The notes beneath the pieces were generated by a model. That model ran no database searches. It saw only the letters and a list, made by a program, of their open reading frames with translations, and was not told where the DNA came from. Made by a program: the position numbers and the translations under genes. This document shows, one piece after another, positions 15,920 through 24,213 of a stretch of DNA of 64,000 bases. Within the stretch, counting starts at the first letter, position 1. Each line of letters opens with the position of its first letter. This DNA is from Oscillibacter sp. 1-3 (GTDB taxonomy: Bacteria > Bacillota > Clostridia > Oscillospirales > Oscillospiraceae). The stretch covers positions 124,001 to 188,000 of the forward strand of contig NZ_KE159709.1 in assembly GCF_000403435.2 (NCBI RefSeq), in the 5' to 3' direction.

Positions 15920-17461
15920 TCAGGCGAGATACCTGGCGGCGATTTCCTCCAGGGCGGCGGGCTCCGCCTCCCGCCACGCGGCAAAGCCCTGCGCGGCCGC
16001 GGCCCTGCCCACCTCCGTCAGAAAACCGGGAATGCGCTCCTCCAGCATGACCCCCAGCTCCCGGCCCATGGCCTCGCAGCCTTGGCGGTCATCTCCGCCG
16101 ACGAACAGGGTGAAGGCGGACCGGGGCTTGCCGTCCACCAGCTTGGACGCCCCCCGGAAGCCCAGGCTGCCGGTCTGATGGGTGCCGCAGGAGGAGGGAC
16201 AGCCGGAGATGTGGATTTGAGGCAGGGCTCCGTCCGGGAGACCCGCCTTCTGCACCGCCGTCACGCAGGCCGCCAGCAGGCCCTGGGAGTCCCGGGTGCC
16301 CACCTGGCAGACAGTGCCGCCGATGCAGCTGACGGAGGACTCGAAGAGGGTCCTGGCGCTCTCGTGGGTCAGGTCCAGCATGGTCCGGGTCTCGGCGCCG
16401 TTGAGATTAACGAGATAGGCGGTCTCGTCGGGGGAGAGGCGCAGCTCCGCCCCGGGCATCTTCTCCAGGGCATCGCTGACGGCGCAGAGCACCGCCGGGT
16501 CCGGCTGGCCGCCGATGGGGTGCCAGACTACGGTGTAAAGGCCCTCCTGCCTCTGCTCCAGCACCCGGGGGCCGGAGACCACGGAGCCGTCCCCGGCCTT
16601 CTCCAGAGGGGCGGGATGGAGGTCCAGATCCAGGTTTTCACCGGAGGCGAAGACCTTCGCCAGTTTTTCCCGGTAGGCTTTCACGTAGGCCTCCGGCCCG
16701 CCGCAGGCCTCCTGCATATAGCGGGTGCGGGCTTTGCCGCGGTTTTCATAGTTGCCGTGGGCCAGGAAGGTCAGCCACATGGCCTTGATATAGTAGAGAA
16801 TCTTGCCGGGTTCCACTGCCTCCGCCGTCTTGACGCCGAACCGGGGGTTGTTTCCCAGGCCTCCGGCGCTGTACACGTCGAATTTTCCGTCGGGCCGGGC
16901 GGCGAAGCCCAGGTCCCGGTAGGTGGAATGGGTGACGTTTTTGGGGGAGCTGGAGAAGCCCACCTTCAATTTCCGAGGCATCTTCTCCGCCTTGATGAAG
17001 GTCATCAGGTACTCCCCGGCGGCCTCCGCCCAGGGCAGGACATCGAAATACTCATCCTTTTCCGTGCCGGAGAGGGGGGAACACATGACGTTTCGGGGAT
17101 AGTCTCCGCCGCCGCCCATGGTGACGATGCCGGCGTCCAGAGCGGCCTCCATGATGTCCCCGGCGGTCTGGCCGTCCAGGTCGTGGAGCTGGATGGTCTG
17201 GCAGGTGGTGAAGTGGACCCGGGTGATCTTGTGCTTTCGGATGGCCCTGGCGGTGAAGGCCAGCTTCTCCGGCGTCACCCGGCCAGCGGTCATCCGCAGG
17301 CGGAGCATGCTGGCCTGGCCGCCTTTCTGGGCGTAGCTGCCGTAGAGGCCGGAGAAGCCCTTGTAGGCGGCCTTGTCCAGTTCTCCGGCGTAAAAGGCGG
17401 CGGTCTTCTCCCGGAAGGCGGGCAGGTCCTGTTTCCAGGTTTCGGGTTGGATGGTTTTCAT
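15920..17461 (-). CDS. Siroheme/[4Fe-4S] nitrite or sulfite reductase-family protein
   Basis: A protein of 513 aa with the two-fold repeat of the NirA/CysI hemoprotein family: a ferredoxin-like half-domain (RLRMTAGRVTPEKLAFTARA, then VHFTTCQTIQLHDL), a central hemoprotein domain, then the second pair. The cluster/siroheme ligands are CIGGTVC (CX5C) and GCPSSCG (CX3C). It would carry out six-electron reduction of sulfite or nitrite in the cytoplasm with ferredoxin as donor. No dsr, asr, nir or cys genes are adjacent, so substrate and physiological role (assimilation or detoxification) are not decided. It is divergent from an iron/cobalamin ABC importer. Confidence 0.85.
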   Translation of the reverse strand: MKTIQPETWKQDLPAFREKTAAFYAGELDKAAYKGFSGLYGSYAQKGGQASMLRLRMTAGRVTPEKLAFTARAIRKHKITRVHFTTCQTIQLHDLDGQTAGDIMEAALDAGIVTMGGGGDYPRNVMCSPLSGTEKDEYFDVLPWAEAAGEYLMTFIKAEKMPRKLKVGFSSSPKNVTHSTYRDLGFAARPDGKFDVYSAGGLGNNPRFGVKTAEAVEPGKILYYIKAMWLTFLAHGNYENRGKARTRYMQEACGGPEAYVKAYREKLAKVFASGENLDLDLHPAPLEKAGDGSVVSGPRVLEQRQEGLYTVVWHPIGGQPDPAVLCAVSDALEKMPGAELRLSPDETAYLVNLNGAETRTMLDLTHESARTLFESSVSCIGGTVCQVGTRDSQGLLAACVTAVQKAGLPDGALPQIHISGCPSSCGTHQTGSLGFRGASKLVDGKPRSAFTLFVGGDDRQGCEAMGRELGVMLEERIPGFLTEVGRAAAAQGFAAWREAEPAALEEIAARYLA

Positions 17462-17580
17462 GGTCGTATTCCTCCCGTGCCGGGAGAGGTCCCGGCTGTG
17501 ATTTCATCCGCTAGTTTACCATAGAAAGCGGTTTGTAACAACTGTTTTTTGTTTATTTTATAATAGAGGTGAAAAATGAT

Positions 17581-18555
17581 ATGAATATAAAGCACAGTTT
17601 GAAAATATCGTCTGCCGCTCTGGCGGCGTTCCTTCTTGCGGGCTGTACCGCCGCGCCTCCGGCAGACGGCGCTGCGGCGGACGCGGTCCAGCCGCCCCCG
17701 CCGGCGGCCGTTACCTTCACCGATGTGCTGGACCATGAGGTGACTCTGGAGCGCTGGGACCGGGTGGTATCTCTCTACGGCAGCTTTGCAGAGACGTGGC
17801 TGCTGGCCGGCGGAACCCTTGTGGGGACCACGGAGGACGCCGTCAGTGAGCGGGGACTGGAGCTGGGAGAGGACGTGGCCGTGGTGGGCACGGTGAAGGA
17901 GCCCAGCCTGGAGGAGGTTCTGGCCCTGTCTCCGGACTTTGTGATCCTCTCCGCGGATGTGGCTGGCCAGGTGAAGCTCCACGGCGCCCTGGCGGCGGCG
18001 GAGGTTCCCCACGCCTACTACCGGGTGGACGCCTTCGCGGACTATCTGGCCATGCTGAAACAGTTCTGTCTCCTGACGGGCCGGGAGGACCTGTATGAGG
18101 AAAACGGCCTTGCGGTACGGGAACAGATTGACGCCATTTTGGCGTCAGTGGAGGGAAAAACGGGCCCCACGGCGCTGTTGATCCGGGCCTACTCCACCGG
18201 GGCCAAGGCCAAGGGAGACGACAATCTGGCGGGCGTGATCCTGCGGGACCTGGGGGCGGACAATCTGGTGGACCGCTACGAGAGCATGCTGGAGGACGTG
18301 AGCATGGAGGAGGTTATCGCTGCCGATCCGGAATTCATCTTTATCACCACCATGGGGGCGGAGGACAAGGCTTTGGCATTCATGACCGAGACCTTTGAGG
18401 AGAGTCCTGCCTGGGCGGGGCTCAGCGCTGTGAAAAACGGCCGCTATGTGCTGCTGCCCAAGGAGCTGTTCCATTACAAGCCCAACGCGCGCTGGGGGGA
18501 GAGCTATGCCTATCTCGCGGAAATTCTGTATCCGGAGCTTGCCGGCAAAATCTAG
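17581..18555 (+). CDS. ABC transporter substrate-binding lipoprotein (Fe-siderophore/heme/cobalamin type)
   Basis: About 324 aa. Lipoprotein signal with lipobox LAGC, then an Ala/Pro linker and a class III periplasmic-binding fold (PeriplBP_2): VTFTDVLDHEVTLER, VVSLYGSFAETWLLAGG, PSLEEVLALSPDFVIL, then a long helix and AADPEFIFITTMG. It captures a metal complex for the permease and ATPase genes downstream. I use ATG 17581, 9 bases after GAGGTG; the GTG at 17569 overlaps that RBS. A TATAAT at 17559-17564 is a possible -10. The exact ligand (siderophore, heme or corrinoid) cannot be assigned. Confidence 0.88.
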   Translation: MNIKHSLKISSAALAAFLLAGCTAAPPADGAAADAVQPPPPAAVTFTDVLDHEVTLERWDRVVSLYGSFAETWLLAGGTLVGTTEDAVSERGLELGEDVAVVGTVKEPSLEEVLALSPDFVILSADVAGQVKLHGALAAAEVPHAYYRVDAFADYLAMLKQFCLLTGREDLYEENGLAVREQIDAILASVEGKTGPTALLIRAYSTGAKAKGDDNLAGVILRDLGADNLVDRYESMLEDVSMEEVIAADPEFIFITTMGAEDKALAFMTETFEESPAWAGLSAVKNGRYVLLPKELFHYKPNARWGESYAYLAEILYPELAGKI

Positions 18556-19546
18556 CAGGGAGCGGGCGGTGCTGCTGGCGCTGCTGGCTGCCGCCCTGTG
18601 GGCCGCGGCGGCGCTGAGCCTGCGGTGCGGCAGTCAGGATATTCCTCTGGGGGAGCTGCTGGCGGCTCTTCGCCGGGGCGACCCCGACAACCCGGCGCTG
18701 CGCATCCTGCTCCACGTCCGCATTCCCCGCACCTTGGCGGCGGGTCTGGCAGGCGGCGCCCTGGCCCTGGCGGGAGCGCTGATTCAGGCGGTATTGAACA
18801 ACGCCATGGCCAGCCCCAACGTCATCGGCGTCAACGCCGGAGCGGGCTTTGCCGCTCTGCTGGCGGCCTCCCTGGCCCCCGAAGCGGCAGGTCTGGTGCC
18901 TCTTTCCTCCTTTCTGGGGGCGATGGGTACGGCGCTGTTCATCTATGCTCTGGCGGCGAAGGCGGGGCTGTCCCGCACCACGCTGATTCTGGCGGGTATC
19001 GCGGTCAGCAGCATGATGACCGCCGGAAGCAATGCCCTGACTCTGCTGTACCCGGATACGGCGGTGGGAGCCGCCGCTTTTATGCTGGGCGGTTTCAGCG
19101 GTGTGACGCTGGCCTCCGTCCGGGCCGCCGGCTGGTATTTAGCGGCGGGGGCGGTGCTGGCCGCCGGTCTCGCCGCGGAGTTGGACGTGCTTCGGCTGGG
19201 GGAGGAGAGCGCCGCAGGCCTGGGTCTCCACGTGGGCCGGACCCGGTTTTTGGCGGTGCTGGCGGCGGCGCTGCTGGCGGGGGCGGCGGTGAGCTTTTCC
19301 GGCCTTTTGGGATTTGTGGGACTGCTGGTGCCCCACATGGCCCGGCGGCTGGTGGGCGGGGACAACCGCTGGCTGCTGCCTGCCGCGTTTCTGCTGGGAG
19401 GCAGCTTTGTATTGCTGTGCGACGTGGCGGCGCGGCTGGTGTTCGCCCCCTTTGAACTGCCGGTGGGCATTGTCATGTCCCTGCTGGGCGGGCCGTTTTT
19501 CCTGCATCTCCTGCTGCATCGTAAGAAAGGGCGGGTCTATGATTGA
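18506..19546 (+). CDS. FecCD-family ABC permease
   Basis: About 346 aa with some nine hydrophobic segments. FecCD hallmarks: RIPRTLAAGLAGGALALAGA, NNAMASPNVIGVNAGAGFAA, and near the end FVGLLVPHMARRLVGGDNRW followed by ELPVGIVMSLLGGPFFLHLL, the coupling and last-helix regions. It forms the membrane channel for the adjacent binding protein and ATPase. The ATG at 18506 lies within the previous gene (50-base overlap); the GTG at 18569, with AGGGAG 6 bases upstream, is an equally good start and would lose only a basic leader. It overlaps the ATPase gene by 8 bases. Confidence 0.9.
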   Translation: MPISRKFCIRSLPAKSSRERAVLLALLAAALWAAAALSLRCGSQDIPLGELLAALRRGDPDNPALRILLHVRIPRTLAAGLAGGALALAGALIQAVLNNAMASPNVIGVNAGAGFAALLAASLAPEAAGLVPLSSFLGAMGTALFIYALAAKAGLSRTTLILAGIAVSSMMTAGSNALTLLYPDTAVGAAAFMLGGFSGVTLASVRAAGWYLAAGAVLAAGLAAELDVLRLGEESAAGLGLHVGRTRFLAVLAAALLAGAAVSFSGLLGFVGLLVPHMARRLVGGDNRWLLPAAFLLGGSFVLLCDVAARLVFAPFELPVGIVMSLLGGPFFLHLLLHRKKGRVYD

Positions 19547-20297
19547 ATTTTGTCATGTGACAGCTGGGTACAACGGCGTTCCGGCGGTGCGGGACGTCTC
19601 CTTCCGCATCTCCAGAGGAAAGATCACCGCCCTGATTGGTCCCAACGGCTGCGGCAAGACCACCCTCCTGCGGGCGGCGGGGCGGCAGCTGCCCCTGTAC
19701 GGCGGAGAGATCCTGCTGGCGGGACGGCCGGTCTCCGCATACGGGCGCAGGGAGTTCGCCAGGACGGCTTCCTTTATGCCCCAGGTGCGGTCGGTGCCCG
19801 CCATCACGGTGCGGGGGCTGGTGTCCCACGGGCGTTTTCCCCACCTGGGTCTCTCCCGCCAACTGCGAAGCGGAGACAAAGCGGCGGTGGAGCAGGCCAT
19901 GGAGGACACAGGCGTGTCCGCCTGGGCAAACCGGGACTTGCGGGAACTCTCCGGCGGGGAGCGGCAGCGGGTGTATCTGGCCATGGCCCTGGCACAGGAG
20001 ACAGAGGTGATCTTCCTGGACGAGCCCACCACCTACCTGGATCTGGGCCGTCAGTTCGAGGTGCTGGAGCTGATTCAGGCGCTGAACACCCGGGGGAAGA
20101 CCATCGTCATGGTGCTCCACGACCTGGCCCAGGCGTTGGGATACAGCCACCAAACGGCCTTGATGGAGAAGGGGCGGCTGGTGCAGTGCGCAAGTCCTCA
20201 GGTACTGTATGAGAACGGGAAAATCGATCAGATTTTTGGCGTGCGGGCCTGCCGGGCGGAGGGGACGTGGTATTTTACGCCCCGTTCCGGCAGATAG
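19539..20297 (+). CDS. ABC transporter ATP-binding protein (FecE/BtuD type)
   Basis: A protein of 252 aa. Walker A GPNGCGKTTLL, Q-loop in SFMPQVRSVPAITV, signature LSGGERQRVYLAMAL, Walker B VIFLDEPTTYLDLG and switch His in VMVLHDLAQAL. The VRGLVSHGRFPH segment is typical of iron-siderophore/cobalamin importers. The ATG at 19539 overlaps the permease stop by 8 bases, so binding protein, permease and ATPase form one operon (17581-20297). Confidence 0.93.
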   Translation: MIEFCHVTAGYNGVPAVRDVSFRISRGKITALIGPNGCGKTTLLRAAGRQLPLYGGEILLAGRPVSAYGRREFARTASFMPQVRSVPAITVRGLVSHGRFPHLGLSRQLRSGDKAAVEQAMEDTGVSAWANRDLRELSGGERQRVYLAMALAQETEVIFLDEPTTYLDLGRQFEVLELIQALNTRGKTIVMVLHDLAQALGYSHQTALMEKGRLVQCASPQVLYENGKIDQIFGVRACRAEGTWYFTPRSGR

Positions 20298-20341
20298 GGA
20301 GTGGAGATAGGAGGAATTTTACAGGGAGCGCAATAAACATG

Positions 20342-20371
20342 TTGACAAACCGGTTTGGCATGTGGTATCAT
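20342..20371 (+). promoter_or_regulatory. Promoter of the tRNA-Ser pair
   Basis: TTGACA at 20342-20347 and TATCAT at 20366-20371 with an 18-base spacer, 38 bases before the first tRNA. Confidence 0.8.
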
Positions 20372-20408
20372 ATTTCAAGTGTTTGAGAGGCGGGACTCAC
20401 GGAACTAC

Positions 20409-20496
20409 GGAGAGATGTCCGAGTGGTTGAAGGAACCGGTCTTGAAAACCGGCGAGGCGCAAGTCTCCGTGGGTTCGAATCCCACTCTCTCCGCCA
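20409..20496 (+). tRNA. tRNA-Ser (anticodon TGA)
   Basis: Acceptor stem GGAGAGA at 20409-20415 pairs with TCTCTCC at 20486-20492, discriminator G, encoded CCA. The anticodon loop is CTTGAAA. The T-loop GGTTCGAAT and a long variable arm typical of class II tRNA-Ser are present. Confidence 0.97.
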
Positions 20497-20519
20497 CTTT
20501 TTTAAGTGCATATGGATCT

Positions 20520-20612
20520 GCGGAAGTACCCAAGTGGCCGAAGGGGCTCCCCTGCTAAGGGAGTAGGCTGGATAAAACCGGCGCGAGGGTTCAAATCCCT
20601 CCTTCCGCGCCA
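20520..20612 (+). tRNA. tRNA-Ser (anticodon GCT)
   Basis: Acceptor GCGGAAG (20520-20526) pairs with CTTCCGC (20602-20608), discriminator G, encoded CCA at 20610-20612. The anticodon loop is CTGCTAA, with a long variable arm. It lies 23 bases after the first tRNA, in the same transcript. An integrase gene lies just downstream in inverse orientation, so the 3' end is a candidate integration site. Confidence 0.97.
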
Positions 20613-20660
20613 GAGAAAACCTTGGAATTGCAATGGTTCCAGGGTTTTCTCTTTGTTTTT
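20613..20660 (+). terminator. Terminator after the tRNA-Ser pair
   Basis: GAGAAAACCTTGGAA (20613-20627) pairs imperfectly with TTCCAGGGTTTTCTC (20637-20651), followed by a T-rich tract to 20660. Confidence 0.8.
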
Positions 20661-20681
20661 TCCCTTATTATGCCCTGATTG

Positions 20682-21883
20682 CTACTTGGCCCCTGAGACC
20701 GCTTGAATAAACCGCTCCATCCGGTCGGCGGACTGCTGGCGCATCTTTTGGGTGGTGTGGGCGTAGATATTCAGCGTAAAGGCGGCGGTGGCATGGCCCA
20801 AATTTCCCTGCACGGTCTTGATGTCGTCCCCGCTTTCGATTGCCGCCACGGCGTAGGAATGGCGCAGGTCGTGAAATCGGGCATTGTCCAGGCCGATACT
20901 GCAAACGATTTTCTTGAACTCCTTGTAGACCGTGAAATGGGCCAGGTGTCCGCCCAGGGCATTTGTGAATACAAACCCCTCTTTGTTCTCCCAGGCGGGA
21001 CCGGCGCACAATTGCGCTTGCGCCTGTTTGACCTTCTGCCGCTTCAACGCCGCCATGACGGAGGGCGCAACGGTAATCAGCCGGGCCTTGCCGTTCTTCG
21101 TGGGAATCAACTGGTATTCTCCGCCCACTTTCTTGCTCTTTTGCAGCTGCTTGTTGATGTAAAGCGTGTTGCTCTGGAAGTCTACGCAGTCCCAGGTAAG
21201 GCCCAGGACCTCCCCCTGCCGCATACCGGTGAACAGAGTGACCAGGAACAGCAATTCATAGGCGTGCCCTTGAATCGCCTCCAGGAACCGGGAGATTTCT
21301 TCCTGTTCCAAGGGCGCGATTTCTTTTGATACACCTTCGGCAAGTCACAGGCATCGGCGGGATTGTGGCGAATAGAACCAATTTTAACAGCCTGATTCAA
21401 AGCCTTGTGAAGCGCCCCATGAACATTTTTAATGGTCTTTGCGGACAGCCCCTTTTCCCGTTGCAGTTTATTATAGAACTGCTGGATTTGAGGAGTAGTA
21501 AGCTGTTCCAGCCTCACCCTGCCAAGAGCGGGCTTCACATGGTTTTCACAAATCGAGCGGTAAGAATCCGCCGTGTAGGGCTTCACATTCGGAACGACGT
21601 ATGTATCAACCCAAGTGTCCAGCCACGCCCCAACCGTTTCCTTCGAGGGCTGAATATAGGTTCCCTCGTCCAGGTCCACAACGATCTGCGAGAGCTTTTG
21701 CCGGACCTCCTTTTGGGTCTTTCCTGTGACGGAGCGTTGAATCTGTTTCCCGGTCCCCAGGTCATAACCGACCGTAGCACGGGCTTCCCAATAGGAATAT
21801 TTCTTGCCATTTTTCGTAACGGTCTTTTTGCGGATGGTGCCGTTACCGTTGGCGGCACGGCCCATAGATTTTGTGCGTGGCAT
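20682..21883 (-). pseudogene. Tyrosine-family integrase with a frameshift
   Basis: Read in two frames. The upstream part (21883 to ~21325) has the Arm DNA-binding and core-binding domains (YWEARATVGYDLGTGKQIQ, then GAWLDTWVDTYVVPNVKPYT). The downstream part (~21325 to 20682) has the catalytic domain with Arg in TGMRQGEVLGLTW, HxxR in FHDLRHSY, His in GNLGHATAAF and Tyr in LNIYAHTT. All catalytic residues survive, but a -1 shift near 21325-21335 separates the two, at the position of LPKV/SKEIAPLEQ. No classic slippery heptamer is seen, so decay or a sequencing error is more likely than programmed shifting. It lies next to tRNA-Ser, the likely target. Confidence 0.85.
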
Positions 21884-21971
21884 ATATCCTCCTTATCCGC
21901 CACGCAGACGTACTAAAAACTAAGATTATTATACATCATACGTGGCGGATAATCAACTTTTCTGGATAATA

Positions 21972-22166
21972 TTATGATAGAAATTCTAAAAACGCAGACT
22001 TTGGGACGCGGATTTGACGCCCCACCCGAACACTCTTGATGGCCCCGCTGCGGATAAAGTCATAGGCGGTATTCTTTCCGATGCCGAGGATTTTTGAAAC
22101 ATCAGAAACCGTCAGCACAAGGGGCAGATCATCTGTGTTGGTAATCGCAGATTTTGAAAAATGCAC
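21972..22166 (-). CDS. Excisionase-like helix-turn-helix protein
   Basis: A protein of 64 aa with the MerR-like winged helix of the excisionase family: VLTVSDVSKILGIGKNTAYDF, IRSGAIKSVRVGRQIRVPKSAFLEFL. Such proteins bend DNA at the att site and set the direction of tyrosine integrases. It is transcribed toward the integrase gene with an 88-base gap, as usual in integrative elements. Confidence 0.87.
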   Translation of the reverse strand: MHFSKSAITNTDDLPLVLTVSDVSKILGIGKNTAYDFIRSGAIKSVRVGRQIRVPKSAFLEFLS

Positions 22167-22184
22167 TTCAAGGCTCCTATAAAA

Positions 22185-23018
22185 TCAATCTTCAAATATG
22201 GAATTGTAAATACCTTCCTCTTGGTTAGGCGGCGTGGGTCTTGCCAGAGAAGAATATGGATTGGGACGCTCCGTACCTGGAATGGCCCAGTACCAACCAC
22301 TGGTCGTCTGGAACGGGAGCGGGCGATATTGCATCGCCTTAATCGTCCGCCCTGACATCTCAATTGTAAGAGAAATCCGCCGCGCAAGCTGGTCGAGGCT
22401 ATCTATGACATTAGGCCCCAAAACAGCGGGGAATTGAACACCGTAAAATTCCGACGGCATATAGGGAGTGGTGATGATAATCAAGTCACAGGCAAGGGGC
22501 TTGTCATTATAGCGGCAAGGGGCCATCACCCGATTGTCAATGCCATGCGGGTCAAGGATGCGCAGCAAATCCGAGTAGGCGATTACTCTAGGTCGAAGCT
22601 CGTCCAAAATCAGGGTGTGCTCTCCGTTATAGCCCTGAAAAATATCGCGGCTGGAACCGGAAACAAAATAAGGCTCGCCTTTCTTCTGGGCGTACTCTTT
22701 GGCAAGACTGGTCTTGCCCGTACCAGAGGGGCCGTAAATCCATATAACCCGGATTTGAGCGTTTTTCGCTTTCATTTCCGCCCGCCATTTTTCGGCCTCT
22801 TTTATCAGCCGCTTGGCGTCCACGTCTTCAATCTGACGGCGGTACTTGGCATATTGGGAGCCGGACAACTGCTTTTCAATTTCAGCCTTGGTCGTTCCGC
22901 CAATGTACAATAAATCTAAAAGAGCATCCACATTACAGGCGTTATGCCCGGCTTTGGCCTGCTCGATCTCTGTAACAATCGCTTTCATGCGCTCGGGGAA
23001 ATTGAAATTGGCAACCAC
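22185..23018 (-). CDS. Rep protein, superfamily 3 helicase part
   Basis: A reading frame of 277 codons. An N-terminal helical segment is followed by Walker A (IYGPSGTGKTSLAKE), Walker B (HTLILDELRPR) and a motif C-like strand (DLIIITTPYMPSEFYG), as in SF3 helicases of HUH Rep proteins from plasmids and CRESS-DNA viruses. It overlaps, in another frame, the end of the HUH nuclease frame just upstream (22985-23353). In the family both domains belong to one protein, so the gene is probably frameshifted around 22985-23018. It would unwind circular element DNA after nicking. The C-terminal ~30 residues are Pro/Asn-rich. Confidence 0.75.
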   Translation of the reverse strand: MVANFNFPERMKAIVTEIEQAKAGHNACNVDALLDLLYIGGTTKAEIEKQLSGSQYAKYRRQIEDVDAKRLIKEAEKWRAEMKAKNAQIRVIWIYGPSGTGKTSLAKEYAQKKGEPYFVSGSSRDIFQGYNGEHTLILDELRPRVIAYSDLLRILDPHGIDNRVMAPCRYNDKPLACDLIIITTPYMPSEFYGVQFPAVLGPNVIDSLDQLARRISLTIEMSGRTIKAMQYRPLPFQTTSGWYWAIPGTERPNPYSSLARPTPPNQEEGIYNSIFED

Positions 23019-23353
23019 AGCACACGGGTATACGGATGTTTACCCGCCTTTTGGGCCTTGCGGGTCGCGTGTATCAAGTAGGCATGGCCGTTGTTGGCTT
23101 CCCCGTCCCACTTTTGGACATATTGCTCCTTATCACCCAGCGCTTTGGCTACTGCGGAGAGATAGCGGGCATTTCTGAAACACAGCATTGCATGAAGATG
23201 TGCCTCTGCGGGCGTTCCGTCCTCGCTTATATCCTGGTCGTGCAAAATAACCGCATATTCCTTTGGAGCCAGCACATTTTCAATATGGGCCGCCAAATCA
23301 CTTGCCATCTTAATGCCCGGAGGCAAATAACCGGCTTGCTGTGTATACATCAT
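22985..23353 (-). CDS. Rep protein, HUH endonuclease part
   Basis: A frame of 122 codons with rolling-circle nuclease motifs: motif 1-like strand KEYAVILHDQD, motif 2 HUH (AEAHLHAMLCF), and motif 3 region NGHAYLIHATRKAQKAGKHPY with a candidate nucleophile Tyr. The frame then leaves homology and stops at 22985, while the helicase domain continues in another frame, so the two are best viewed as halves of one broken rep gene. It supports an integrative element able to replicate as a circle. The N-terminus is uncertain because an upstream ATG in another frame runs into a stop. Confidence 0.7.
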   Translation of the reverse strand: MMYTQQAGYLPPGIKMASDLAAHIENVLAPKEYAVILHDQDISEDGTPAEAHLHAMLCFRNARYLSAVAKALGDKEQYVQKWDGEANNGHAYLIHATRKAQKAGKHPYTRVLWLPISISPSA

Positions 23354-23432
23354 ATTTTACACTTTGGTGCTTTGTTCTTGCTCATGGTTTTATAATTCTC
23401 CCTGGTGGTTTTTGGCACTTTGGCACCGGGTT

Positions 23433-23465
23433 TTTGCCGCGCTATAACAAGCCCGGCGCGGCAAA
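23433..23465. repeat. Perfect 10-bp hairpin upstream of rep (candidate replication origin)
   Basis: TTTGCCGCGC (23433-23442) and GCGCGGCAAA (23456-23465) flank a 13-base AT-containing loop (TATAACAAGCCCG). HUH Rep proteins nick in such loops next to their gene. The function here is inferred only from position; it could also be the terminator of tnpV, which ends 6 bases away. Confidence 0.4.
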
Positions 23466-23470
23466 TTTTA

Positions 23471-23815
23471 TCATATAATAATTTCCTCTGCTCTAGCCTT
23501 ACAGCTATTTACCAGTCCCACCCATGCCATTTGATCACGGGCTTTCAATTCCTCGGTTACACCAGCATCCTCCATCATCTGCGGGAGCATCCTGTCCATC
23601 CACTCGCTGGCAGTCTGGTCAATCTCCAACAGGTGAGCCGTCAGCTTACCGCTGCCTGCCAGTTCTCGCCACAGGTCATGCTTGTGCTGCTTCAAGTAGG
23701 TGCGCCGCAAACTGCCATACTTTCCTACAGTCTTAGGCGGTTCTACTGGTTCGGGGTCTAGTACCAGATTGGGGATGTAGTAATCTCCAACTTTGATATA
23801 GCTCAATTCTACCAT
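23471..23815 (-). CDS. tnpV: TnpV-family transposon protein
   Basis: A protein of 114 aa. It starts MVELSYIKVGDYYIPNL, then GKYGSLRRTYLKQHK and an acidic helical C-terminus GKLTAHLLEIDQTASEWMDR with EELKARDQMAWV. This matches TnpV of the Tn4451/Tn1549-type elements as I remember it. The function of TnpV is not established. I use ATG 23815, where homology begins. It has inserted into, or been joined to, the trbL fragment whose frame runs on over its first bases. Confidence 0.8.
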   Translation of the reverse strand: MVELSYIKVGDYYIPNLVLDPEPVEPPKTVGKYGSLRRTYLKQHKHDLWRELAGSGKLTAHLLEIDQTASEWMDRMLPQMMEDAGVTEELKARDQMAWVGLVNSCKARAEEIII

Positions 23816-24194
23816 ATGTAGCCGTCCTTTCATCAGCCATTTCATTTGTGCCGCAAATGAGCTGACTGTGCGTTGTATTTGATGCATTTGAAATACATCG
23901 CTTACAGCATACATCGTCGTGCATATTGTTCTTTTCCGTTACCATGCTGATTAGCTCCACACATAGGACGTAGGTAATGACAAGCCCTGCAATGGGGACT
24001 ATGACATTCTCTGATAACGTGCGTATCATGCTGAAAATGCCCGCGTTCCAGCCCTGCGGGGTCTGCCCTACCTCTGCGGCGATTGTGCCGACTTTCTCGT
24101 TTACGTCCCCGAACATAGTTGACAGGTTCCCGTTAATGGCTCCTATGAGGATTTCCTTTATCCATTCCGTGATCGCGTCAAGTATGCTCTGCAT
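23733..24194 (-). pseudogene. TrbL/VirB6-like conjugation protein, N-terminal fragment
   Basis: The first ~91 codons (24194 to ~23920) match the N-terminus of the TrbL/VirB6-like channel protein of Tn1549-type conjugative elements: AITEWIKEILIGAINGNLST, EVGQTPQGWNAGIFSMIRTL and a membrane helix ending VELISMVTEKNNMHD. After that the sequence is unrelated and runs over the tnpV start, so the rest of this ~280-residue membrane protein is lost. It marks a deleted conjugation module. Confidence 0.78.
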
Positions 24195-24213
24195 AGGCTC
24201 TTACCCGTGCTTC

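Noticed and set aside
15911-17524. 537-codon ORF antisense to the siroheme reductase
   Set aside because: Same reason: the opposite strand carries the complete reductase with cluster ligands, while this frame has no recognisable domain.
20520-20612. Direct repeat of the tRNA-Ser 3' end as an attR
   Set aside because: No second copy of the tRNA-Ser 3' sequence was found in the window, including near 24-25 kb and 59.9 kb, so the element's right border is not defined.
21300-21345. Programmed -1 frameshift in the integrase
   Set aside because: No X-XXY-YYZ heptamer in the right phase was found, so I treated it as decay or a base-call error.
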